NCBI GenBank assembly: GCA_013365365.1
Contig: JABVXU010001027.1
Location: forward strand, 1-11,884
Reading direction: 5' to 3'
Source: Cruorifilaria tuberocauda
Lineage: Eukaryota > Nematoda > Chromadorea > Rhabditida > Onchocercidae
DNA: 11,884 nucleotides
The translations under genes and the position numbers were made by a program. Under the pieces are notes generated by a model. It ran no database searches, was not told the origin of the DNA, and worked only from the letters and a program-made list of their open reading frames with translations. Below, piece by piece: positions 1 through 7,653 of this stretch (position 1 is the stretch's first letter; each line of letters begins with the position of its first letter).

Positions 1-216
1 GATGATGATAATGATAATGATAACAATTAATGGTGATTAATAATAATAAAATTCACAATGATTAGAAAGAAAGATGTGTAAAAATTAAAATACTAATTTC
101 TTTAAACATTTATTTGCTTAAATGCATACCAAATAGTTATTAGTTTAAAATAATAAAGTTAGCATATGTTTAATTTGACTCCTATCTGTTGTATAATATA
201 AACAATTTACTTCCAG
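1..216 (+). other. AT-rich sequence, possibly intron before the 217-306 exon
   Basis: It contains GAT/AAT-rich short repeats at the very start and poly-AT sequence. Its 3' end carries the acceptor at 216. Nothing else is recognisable. Confidence 0.35.
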
Positions 217-306
217 ATGGTTAAATCAGATGCGTTCGATTGTTTAGATGTATCAATTCGACGTGTAACAGGTGTTCATTCCGATACAATATTCAGAAGC
301 TGTTGA
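217..306 (+). CDS. Possible terminal coding exon of a plus-strand gene, unknown product
   Basis: A good 3' splice site (AACAATTTACTTCCAG) ends at 216 and is followed by 29 open codons and TGA at 304-306. The reading begins MVKSDAFDCLDVSIRR and ends HSDTIFRSC. Base composition is richer in G and C than its surroundings and the codons look protein-like. An AATAAA at 504-509 could serve as its poly(A) signal. If real, the gene enters from the left edge and converges on the ETS gene. The incoming phase is unknown; the alternative frame gives only WLNQMRSIV. I do not recognise the peptide. Confidence 0.4.
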   Translation: MVKSDAFDCLDVSIRRVTGVHSDTIFRSC

Positions 307-664
307 AATGAATTTAATATCAAATGATAATAATCCAGTGAAAATAGCTAGGAAAAATTTTTTGAATATTTTATAAAAATTATATACCACATGATATAAC
401 AATTAATTAATTAAATTTTTTTTTTTTAAATTTGATTTGAAAATGTGTTGCTGTAAAAAATTATTTATTCAATCTTTCATATATGAATAATATTTTGAAT
501 GTTAATAAAGTAATAATTTTTCATTTTTTATTTCTTTGATTCATTAAATTTAATTAATTATTTAGTAAATTAATTTTCTGAAAGAAAGGTTATTGATAAT
601 TTTGTTATTTTTTCGGAAAATTACTTGTGAATTATATTGTTGTTCTTTTTCTCGAATCTTTTCT
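307..664. other. AT-rich stretch after the candidate plus-strand exon
   Basis: It contains an AATAAA at 504-509 on the plus strand and T/A runs. It may be the 3' UTR and flank of the left-hand gene. No other feature is visible. Confidence 0.4.
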
Positions 665-1370
665 TTGTGAAAATAACTATAAAATTATATTGATTGTCTT
701 AAATTATTAATATCCTAATTGATGCTATTTAAATTTTAATTTTGGAATTAAATAATTAGGATGAATTAATGATTGATTTAGACATAACCTATTACTTTTT
801 ACCAATAATTGATTCAGAAAATTATCTTTTACTTTTTACCATTTTTCTTTTTCAAAATTTAATTCTAGGTATTAATTAATTAGAATGAATAACAATGAAA
901 TTGCATTGATTGTCTTTTAAATTTTAATTTTAGATATTAAATAATTAGGATGAATTAATGATTAATTCAGAAAATTACTTTTTACTGCATGAATAATTTT
1001 TCAATTTTTATTTTTCAAACTTTTATTTTAGATTTAAATAATTAGAATGAATAACAATAAAACTATATTTCTCACGTTAAATTACTAATATCCTGGTTAA
1101 AGTTATTTAAACTCTAGTTTTAAATAATAAATAATTAGGATGAATTAGTGATTGACTTAGAAATTAGCTTTTACTTTTTGGCACTTTTCTTTTTTAAACT
1201 TTAATTTCAGATATTAATTAATTAAAATGAATAACAATAAAATTATATTTGTTATCTTAAATTATTAATATTCTAATTAAACTTATTTAAACTCTAGTTT
1301 TAAATATCAAATAATTAGGATGGATTAATTAATGATTGATTCAGAAAATTACCTTTTACTGCATGAACGA
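665..1370. repeat. Diverged tandem array of about 185-bp units (about four copies)
   Basis: The shared block AATAATTAGGATG starts at 751, 940, 1130 and 1310, giving spacings of 189, 190 and 180 bp. Each is followed by a variant of AATTAATGATTGATTCAGAAAATTA. A second shared block, TAGAATGAATAACAAT or a variant, recurs at 881, 1043 and 1223. A block AATAACxATAAAATTATATT occurs near 671 and 1228. Copies are diverged by substitutions and small indels. No coding potential is seen. Confidence 0.7.
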
Positions 1371-3000
1371 TTTCTTCTACCATTTTTCGTTTTCATTTCG
1401 ATCATTTAAAATTTCCGATCAAACGTTACAACAATGTACAGTTAAAGGATAGTAAAATATTTTGAATTAATATTTGTCAATGAATGATTTTATTTGTTTA
1501 CAAAACAAACGACGATGATAGCAATTTCGATATTATAACTTTTTTCTTTCATTCTCTCTCTTTTCGTCTTTTCTTTTCTTCCCTTCCCTTTTAAAAAAAA
1601 AAAAAAAACAAAACACAACTTCGAGAAACAGAAAGAATAGATACGGTAATTGTGAGTTTGATTTTTCTTTTGAAGTGAAAAATATTTTGAAAAATTATTT
1701 TAATTTAATTGCAAGGAAACTTTGTTTTGCTTTTTTACATCACGTATCGCATCACCTGAGCTAACTGTATATTAAGAATGATTATAAAGGTAAAAGTAGT
1801 TTTGACTGTAAGAGTAATGAAAAGATAAATGTTAATGAAAATTAAAACTTATTTTTAATTTAAGTTTAAATTAAGCTTCAACTCTTGACAAAGAAAAAAA
1901 CTCCGTAGTACCATGCAGACATATTGCTTTGTGATTTCATTCAAGAAAGAATTTCAACTATGAATAATCGAATTCAAAATTTCTTTTCTTTCAAATAGGG
2001 CAGAAGAAATTGATTCAAATGATAAAATTCGAAGTTCACTGGAAATTTTGAAACTTATCAGCAATCTCTATATGATACATTCTCTTACTTTAAAGTTATA
2101 AGTCTATGATAAATTCTCTTATTTTAAAGTTACAAGTTTATAACTTATTAAAAACAATTTCCTCATAACTGTTTATCTAATAATATTACCTATGAAGGAA
2201 TTTGAATAACCTAAAAAAACAACTGAATTTTCAAATTTATCAAAACTAACTGAAAATGGCATTTATTGTAATCACCAAGAAAAATCAAGAAAAAGTCATG
2301 TATTTTATATGAATGAATACTTAACTTAACAAGTTTTAAGTAACCTATAACTTTTCCATCCTATAAATGGAAAAAATTTTAATCTACAAAAATTATTCAA
2401 AAAAAAAAAGGAAAGATTTATTTAGGAAATATTAACACGTTATCATTCTTGTTATCAATTTTTCTTTTTTTAACTGATAAGAAAGAAAAAAAAGAAAACA
2501 AAAACAGTATCCTGTAAAAATTTTAAAAAATTTTTTCATCCAGAAATATGATAAATGTTTCTTTTTTTGCTTCTCTCTTGTCACGTGTAAAAATAATGAT
2601 AATGAGCACTATATTTCAAAATATCAAAGAATTGTTAAAACAATCACTAAAATAATCACTGCAATTTAAAAGGCACATTTCAAAATGGGAGATTAAAAAA
2701 AGAAAAAGAATGTTAAAAATTTGATAACAAAAAAAAAATTGATAAATTTTATCTCTTTTTTTTTTAAATTAATTCTTTCTCATTTTTCTTTAAAATTTAT
2801 TTTAATTTGAAAAAACAAAAAAGTTAAAATTGAAATTGTATAATTATGATAAATTTTATCATACATTCTCTCATATCTCATACAGTATCATTAATAGCAA
2901 ACAAAAAAAAAAAAGATGATACTAAATTTAATTTTAATTTTTAATTTTGAATAATTTTAATTTCTTAAAAGAAAATAGAATCTTAGCATGAGATATTGTA
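1371..3000. other. Intergenic AT-rich DNA
   Basis: It contains a pyrimidine-rich tract and poly(A) at about 1545-1610, a 34-bp tandem duplication (2071-2138) and a perfect 19-bp GATA-type palindrome (2845-2863). Poly-A/T runs are frequent. No exon with good splice sites and an open frame was found on either strand. Confidence 0.6.
2071..2138. repeat. 34-bp tandem duplication
   Basis: TATGATACATTCTCTTACTT and its continuation at 2071-2104 are repeated with a few changes at 2105-2138. Both copies contain a TTTAAAGTTA core. Confidence 0.75.
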
Positions 3001-3006
3001 TTTATT
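3001..3006 (-). terminator. Candidate poly(A) signal of the ETS gene
   Basis: TTTATT on the plus strand reads AATAAA on the minus strand, about 115 nt past the stop. It is the first canonical hexamer after the stop. Cleavage would be expected roughly 15-30 nt further on, near 2975-2990. Such hexamers are frequent in AT-rich DNA, so position is the main support. Confidence 0.45.
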
Positions 3007-3118
3007 AAAATAGAAAATTAAATGCATTACTCAAAATATACAATGAGAATGCTTTCTAGGGCTAATAATTAACATTTGAATAAGTTGATAAGAAATCGAT
3101 GATGATAATGATAAGAAA
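3007..3118 (-). other. ETS gene 3' UTR (proximal part)
   Basis: This is the stretch between the TGA stop and the first AATAAA on the minus strand. It is AT-rich, contains a GATGATGATAATGATAA run on the plus strand, and shows no other canonical poly(A) hexamer. Confidence 0.7.
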
Positions 3119-3295
3119 TCACTGATCAAGTTCATGTTTCACCTCCACTCTCCTGCGAATTTGCTCAGCAGACATTTGTAGTACCGACGTGAGATCGCAT
3201 ACAAATCGATACACGTAACGTTTACCGGGTGTTTTATGAATGATATTTTTATCATAATAGTATCTTAGACCACGTGAAAGTTTTTCATAATTCAT
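3119..3295 (-). CDS. pnt: ETS gene coding exon 5, recognition helix and C-terminus (residues 264-321, stop)
   Basis: The acceptor is TTATCTTCTAG|ATG, phase 0, and the TGA stop occupies 3121-3119. The exon starts exactly at [11 protein letters not shown], the DNA-recognition helix, and continues through [11 protein letters not shown] and [12 protein letters not shown]. It ends with a tail, [14 protein letters not shown] then VEVKHELDQ. In ETS1 the equivalent tail packs on the ETS domain and contributes to autoinhibition; whether that holds here is inference. Confidence 0.96.
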   Translation of the reverse strand: MNYEKLSRGLRYYYDKNIIHKTPGKRYVYRFVCDLTSVLQMSAEQIRRRVEVKHELDQ

Positions 3296-6143
3296 CTAGA
3301 AGATAAATAATTTATAAAATATTTATCATATTATCATCAAATTTTTTACCAATATCGAAATTTTTTCAAATTTAAATTTAAATCAATAATATAATTTATT
3401 TATTTATTTTTTTTGCACCTTTATCTTAATTCATTTTTAAAATTTAAATCAATCAATTATTACTTAAATAACCTTTGGCTTATTTTTTCGAATACCCCAT
3501 TTACGTGCAACTTCATCAGGATCATTTAATTTGAATTCCCATCCATCACCCGTCCATGTAATGCAAGAATTTGTTGATTCAGTCATCAGAAGTTCCAACA
3601 AAAATTGCCAAAGTTGAATTGGACCTGAATTAACTAAATTTTAATTGATAGAAAAACGATACATATACTTATATAATTGTTAAAACGTGTCTTCTCAATC
3701 ACTATTATAAGAATGATGAAAGTTTAAGTAAGCAGTAAAATTTCGTAAGACGCAGAAACGTGTAAAACGTGTAAAATGCTTAAATCTAATTTTTTATCAA
3801 TTAAAGAAAAATTCAGCATCATTATCTTTGCTACAATAAATACTGTTTAAAAAGTTAAATCATAAGAGATAGTAAAAGCTAAATGATAGTTAAGTGTCAC
3901 AACAAAAAAAAAACAAACCATATTATCATTATCAATATTATCATGAGATCAAACACATGATTATTAATTATCAATAGTTTAAAGTATCACATAAACTTTT
4001 TCATAATAAACTTGCAATAATTATATCAATATAGTTTTCAGTAACTATTTACTATTTACCAATTAATTAATAAATTTTCACTAATTAGTCATTAATTAGG
4101 TTTTCATAAATTATCCAATTTGACATATTTCCATGCTAAAAATTTCTAGTAATAAAAAATTGCTTTGAAAAAAATTAATAATTATAAAAAAAAAAAAAAA
4201 TACCAGTAAGACCCGGTAATGTTAATGATGATGATGGTTGACCGTATTCGACATCCGTTTCGGAATTTGGTGATGATGACATGGATTCACTTGGTACTGG
4301 ATGTTGTATATAAGTTTGCACTTGATACTGTCCGTACGGTGAACATCTTTCCGAACTCCATGCTTCATTCTGTTGTTGTTGTTGTTGTTGTTGTTGTTGC
4401 TGTTGTTGTTGTTGTTGTTGCTGTTGTTGTTGTTGTTGTTGTTGATGATGATGATGATGATGATGAGAAAATTGAGAAATTAATGATCGACTATTGCATA
4501 AACAATTGATACCTGGTGGCATTTGTCGTGATATCGTATTTCCGATACTCATTCCAATCATTGAATCCTTATCATCTAAAATAAAGTAAAAAAAAAAAAA
4601 AAATAAATCCTTAAATAGGGATTCATTTTCTATTTTTTAATTAATTAATTAATGGCGAATTTTATTCATTTAAACTTTTTAAGTTTAACTATAAAAATTT
4701 ACCTATAAAAATATTACTTGAAGTTTACCTATAAAAGTATTACTTGATAATTATCATTTCAAATATAGCAATTTTACTTTGCCAAAAAAAAAAAGAAAGA
4801 AATAAATTATTGATCACGTACTGATATTAAGCGTTGCCGTATGATCCGATAAATTTAGTTGACATGTATCGTAAAACTCTGCATTGACAGTACTCACTGA
4901 TGGCATATCATCAAAATCATTAACCCTGTCCGTTACTGTTGATCCGAAGTCTGTAATATTGATAATTAGTCTTTTGGAAAATTTTAAATTTTATTACATC
5001 ATGAAATTTGAAACTTAATTTGGATTGAAATTAACATACATACTTACTCTGAGCCAAATCAGGTTATGTTTCAAAAATATATATAATTAGTACTATTGGG
5101 GAATTATCAAAAGATTATGTATTCATCCGAATTATCGCTTTTTTAAATCGGTAAATCGATCATCAGATCATTTCGTTTTATTGACTTTTTGATAGAGTTC
5201 TTGTTGATTTTAAATATTAGCCAAGAAATGCATTTTCATTTCTAACCTTTCTATTTTAAAAAATTAAACAGCTAATATTGCAAATTAGTATTATATTAGC
5301 ATCGCCTAAATTACTATCCATAAAAAAAAATTATTATCGAAAATATCTTTTCGTACTAAATTTTTTTTATTTTCATTTTTTTCTTTCTATGATTTGAGAT
5401 AATTCCTTCAGTATCTTCGTTATCAAATAATCTGATCTTATTTCAACATTTGTGTAATCAAAATAACATAAACTGTTTTCCTGTCTCTATTTCAATTTTA
5501 TACTATATTAAATTAAATAAATAAAAATTTATTCAATCATTAAAATTAAAATTTTTTACATCTTAATAAAAAATACTAAAATAAATAAAAAAAAAGAAGC
5601 ATTCCGAGAAGAAAAATTGTACTTTTAAATTTTTCAAAAATTTCAAATATTTTGTATCAAACTGTTGAAACTTTACTTGCAAATTTAAACAAAAAAAAAA
5701 AATTAATTAATTCTCGTTCTTCCCAAATTCTAATCTAAGTATAGCAAAGTGAATATTTCAAATGTGTTAATTTTTTGCTATTTTAATTTTTTTTAAGTAA
5801 ATAAACATAAAGTAAACAAAAAATAAATAAATAAACAAAAATAGCTATACAACTAAAATATTAGTGTAATATTGGCTTAGTAAAGTTGAAATGATACATA
5901 TTCGATATGATATTGAAGAGTACACACAGGTACAGACAGACCTAGACAGACGTACACACACACACACACACATATATGTATATGTATGTATATATACTGA
6001 AAAGTATGCAAACAACAATCTCATCTCATGTATTACTGAGGTTGCTCGACAGGTAATTAGGGTTTTGACATTGATTTGGAAAGCGTGTCCCCTCAATTTC
6101 AACAATCATTTTCAAGGTTTTTATCATTTTTCTCTCTCTTTCC

Positions 6144-6175
<32 letters not shown>

Positions 6176-7553
6176 TTCTCTCTTTGACTATTCAATCACC
6201 TCTCATCCTCATCGTATACCTCATTTCATCAAAATTCATTGAAAAAATTATTAGAACAACAGGTCTTTTTTTGGTATTGAAAAGCAATCATAGAGCAATA
6301 AGTAATCAAAGTTATCATTTATTCTTCTCATTCATTGTCACATCAACATACTTCATTCATTCACTCACCTGTTCACTTACCTTTACCTCTCTTCATATCT
6401 CCTCTTACTAAAAATAACAATAACAAAAAATAAAAGTAGTTACTATAATAAGGTATAAATTCATTTACAAATATTTCCCAATAATTAATTTAAAATAGTT
6501 AATTATTTTTTAATGTTAATTTAATTCATGTAATTTCTCAACTCTTTGAAAAAAAATTATCAACAATAATGAAAAATGACAAAGAGAGAGAGAGAGAGAG
6601 GAAGAGAGGGAAAAAAAAAAGTAATTTGACTAATTTAAAAAGTTAATTTGAAAAACTCATACATACTTTGATTTGATTTTTACCGCTAAAATTTTTCATT
6701 AAATTTAAATTCTACTTTTTTTTTCTGTTTACCTCTTTTTCTCCTTCTCTCTCTCTCTCTCTCCCTCCCTCTCTCTCTCCCTTTTAGCTCTCCCTTTTTA
6801 GTATTTCTCAAAAGCTAATTTTTTTTCCATTATTCTTTTCCTCTAAAAATAATTGCTAATTGCTGAAAATGGTAATAATGTTAATAATCATAACATTTCG
6901 CGCATTACATTCTTCATTTTATCATTTCAATTAAATTATTAACACCTATTGCAAAGCAAAATCTTGAATCAGGAATTTGAATCAGGAATCCGGAGTGTAA
7001 AATAAAATTATTAGCATTAATTAATTTACTTTCATAAAAAAAACAGTACTTGTTAATTTAAATCATTACTGATGATCAATTAAATTATTAACACCTATTG
7101 CAAAATAAAATCTTGAATCAGAAATTTCGAATCCGGAGTCTAAAATAAAATTATTAGCATTAATTAATTTACTTTCATAAAAAAAACAGTACTTGTTAAT
7201 TTAAATAACTTATTAATTTAAAACACATTATCTAAGTCGTTATCCATGAAAAACAGTACTTATTAATTTAAATCATTACAGATGAAAAACAGTACCCATT
7301 CATTTAAATTGATGAAAAACAGTACCTATCTACCTATTCATTGAAATTGTCACCAATACGAGACAATACCTTTTCATGAAAATCTTTATCGATGAAAAAT
7401 GGTACTTAATTACTTACCGAAACGAAATGCTGCTGTTGATCGATTGTCATTCATAATTGGAACTGCTTTTGGATGATGAAAGAATGTGTTAGGTGTGTAT
7501 AATGATGAATGACCAGGTGATTGTGACCAACATGTAAAATCCCGCCTGAGCAT
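3119..7553 (-). CDS. pnt: ETS-domain transcription factor, ETS1/ETS2/Pointed class, short form (321 aa, five coding exons)
   Basis: The coding exons are 7553-7418, 4950-4822, 4575-4204, 3624-3473 and 3295-3119, totalling 966 bp including the TGA stop. All introns are GT..AG with phases 1, 1, 1 and 0, and the frame stays open throughout. Residues 213-298 form a full ETS winged helix-turn-helix, from [13 protein letters not shown] through [17 protein letters not shown] and RKNKPK to [16 protein letters not shown] and [12 protein letters not shown]. Arg271 and Arg274 in the recognition helix are the pair known in this family to contact the GGAA core. The [10 protein letters not shown] and KNIIHKT signatures indicate the ETS1/ETS2/Pointed class rather than GABPA, ERG/FLI or ELK. 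A 23-residue tail follows, as in ETS1. The N-terminal 212 residues are low complexity, with His7 and Gln25 at 126-157 and several Ser-Pro sites. There is no PNT domain. Nuclear activity downstream of Ras/MAPK is known for the class; its use here is inferred. The symbol assumes an arthropod and marks the class, not proven orthology. Confidence 0.93.
3296..3472 (-). other. ETS gene intron 4 (177 bp, phase 0)
   Basis: It splits the ETS domain between KNKPK and MNYEKL. The donor is GTTATT and the acceptor TTATCTTCTAG. The interior is AT-rich with TTTA repeats and nothing else recognisable. Confidence 0.93.
3473..3624 (-). CDS. pnt: ETS gene coding exon 4, N-terminal half of ETS domain (residues 213-263)
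   Basis: The acceptor is TTAATTCAG|GTCC and the donor is CCAAAG|GTTATT. The 50 full codons run from [12 protein letters not shown] to IRKNKPK, covering helix 1, the first beta strands and helix 2 of the ETS fold. The conserved tryptophans of QLWQF, TWTGDGW and KWG are all present. The stretch [10 protein letters not shown] after helix 1 is the least like other class members that I recall. Confidence 0.96.
3625..4203 (-). other. ETS gene intron 3 (579 bp, phase 1)
   Basis: The donor is GTATTT followed by a T15 tract (4200-4186) and the acceptor is TTAATTCAG. Inside are three ACGTG-containing repeats of the form AAACGTGT (3683-3690, 3756-3763, 3765-3772) and many TTATCA/TGATAA motifs. No open reading frame of interest is present. 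Confidence 0.88.
4204..4575 (-). CDS. pnt: ETS gene coding exon 3, carrying the His7-Gln25 tract (residues 89-212 plus first base of codon 213)
   Basis: The acceptor follows a long T tract (TTTACTTTATTTTAG|ATGAT). The donor is ACTG|GTATTT, a weak match that runs straight into fifteen T residues. The exon encodes [17 protein letters not shown], then seven His and twenty-five Gln codons, then a Ser/Pro-rich linker with CSPYGQYQ and [11 protein letters not shown], ending LTLPGLTG at the start of the ETS domain. Both neighbouring introns are phase 1, so skipping would keep frame. Reading through the donor would add eight residues and then stop, losing the ETS domain. Confidence 0.88.
4370..4465 (-). 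repeat. In-frame trinucleotide tract encoding His7-Gln25
   Basis: Seven CAT codons (4465-4445) are followed by 25 Gln codons (4444-4370). The Gln codons are CAA except for three CAG interruptions at 4423-4421, 4402-4400 and 4372-4370. The tract encodes residues 126-157 of the ETS protein and is a likely site of length polymorphism. Confidence 0.93.
4576..4821 (-). other. ETS gene intron 2 (246 bp, phase 1)
   Basis: The donor is GTACGT and the acceptor lies after a long T tract. It contains a small 26-bp direct repeat at 4701-4747 (ACCTATAAAA ... ATTACTTGA) and poly(A) runs. Nothing else is seen. Confidence 0.8.
4701..4747. repeat. 26-bp direct repeat in intron 2
   Basis: ACCTATAAAAATATTACTTG at 4701 recurs at 4727 as ACCTATAAAAGTATTACTTG. 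Confidence 0.75.
4822..4950 (-). CDS. pnt: ETS gene coding exon 2 (residues 46-88 plus first base of codon 89)
   Basis: The acceptor is ATATTACAG|ACTTC and the donor is ATCA|GTACGTGATC. The reading gives an acidic, Ser/Thr-rich stretch including [14 protein letters not shown] and [12 protein letters not shown], with no stops. Both flanking introns are phase 1, so the exon could be skipped without shifting the frame. The 3' part of this exon and its donor are duplicated in degenerate form at 9313-9372. Confidence 0.8.
5951..5997. repeat. AC/TA microsatellite
   Basis: An (AC)n run from about 5954 passes into alternating TA/TGTA sequence. It lies in ETS intron 1. Confidence 0.85.
6131..6185. 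repeat. CT microsatellite
   Basis: A near-pure polypyrimidine tract of CT repeats on the plus strand, which is GA on the transcribed ETS strand. It is interrupted by TTTCC and GTC. Confidence 0.88.
6583..6610. repeat. GA microsatellite
   Basis: A run of GA repeats on the plus strand, opposite in orientation to the CT tracts at 6131 and 6739. Confidence 0.85.
6739..6782. repeat. CT microsatellite
   Basis: A CT-repeat tract with CCCTCCCT interruptions on the plus strand, in ETS intron 1. Confidence 0.85.
6928..7206. repeat. 149-bp tandem duplication in intron 1
   Basis: A unit starting CAATTAAATTATTAACACC at 6928 is repeated at 7077. Both copies contain CCTATTGCAAA, AATCCGGAGT, AAATTATTAGCATTAATTAA and the run AAAAACAGTACTTGTTAAT. 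The copies are very similar. Copy 1 has an extra local duplication of GAATCAGGAAT, which shows slippage after the main duplication. Confidence 0.85.
7246..7405. repeat. Short GATGAAAAACAGTAC repeat family next to the exon 1 donor
   Basis: Copies or variants of GATGAAAAACAGTAC start at about 7246, 7281, 7311 and 7391. They share AAAACAGTACTT with the 3' end of the 149-bp units to the left. The last variant (GATGAAAAATGGTAC) lies 7 bp from the hexamer of the exon 1 splice donor. Confidence 0.65.
7418..7553 (-). CDS. pnt: ETS gene coding exon 1 (residues 1-45 plus first base of codon 46)
   Basis: The exon begins with ATG at 7553 and ends at a consensus donor, CG|GTAAGTAATT, after 7418. Its translation starts [17 protein letters not shown] and includes a Ser-Pro site and a His-His pair. 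This ATG is chosen because an in-frame TAA lies three codons upstream (7562-7560) and no earlier ATG occurs in the exon after its splice acceptor. The base at -3 is G, a moderate initiation context. I recognise no domain in this segment. Confidence 0.75.
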
Positions 7554-7653
7554 TGCGCTTTATCTTTCTCTTTTAACAACTATTTATTATAGGTAATTGC
7601 TCGGAGCTTGCTTTTTAATTATTCCAATAAGCCAGCGAATATGCAAGAAATTA
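7554..7653 (-). other. 5' untranslated part of first coding exon, with upstream splice acceptor
   Basis: On the minus strand a strong acceptor, TTTTTTCCTTTTTCAG, ends at 7654, so the exon most likely starts at 7653. The 100 nt before the ATG contain no ATG and have an in-frame TAA at 7562-7560, which makes this 5' UTR rather than coding. The transcript must therefore begin in one or more exons further right. No convincing partner exon was identified in the window. Confidence 0.6.

Larger units (their letters stand above)
4951..7417 (-). other. ETS gene intron 1 (2467 bp, phase 1)
   Basis: The donor is GTAAGT (7417-7412) and the acceptor AATATTACAG. It holds AC/TA, CT and GA microsatellites (5951-6783), a 149-bp tandem duplication (6928-7206), short GATGAAAAACAGTAC repeats up to the donor, and an orphan donor-like site near 5046. 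Open frames in 5845-6411 are built on the dinucleotide repeats and are not believable genes. Confidence 0.75.

Noticed and set aside
2845..2863. Perfect 19-bp palindrome TATGATAAATTTTATCATA
   Set aside because: Short AT-rich palindromes are expected by chance at this base composition; no further context.
4219..4509. Plus-strand open frame rich in Val and Asp
   Set aside because: It is the antisense reading of the CAA/CAT tract in ETS exon 3, which has clear splice sites and continues in frame into the ETS domain.
6000..6100. Less AT-rich patch in intron 1 with GACAG|GTAATT on the plus strand and TTTTCAG on the minus strand
   Set aside because: Neither site has a matching partner with an open frame between, so no exon can be supported.
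5845..6411. Open frames on both strands across the AC and CT repeats
   Set aside because: They consist largely of repeat-encoded residues (Thr-His, Val-Cys, Ser-Leu) and lie within ETS intron 1, with no splice or family support.
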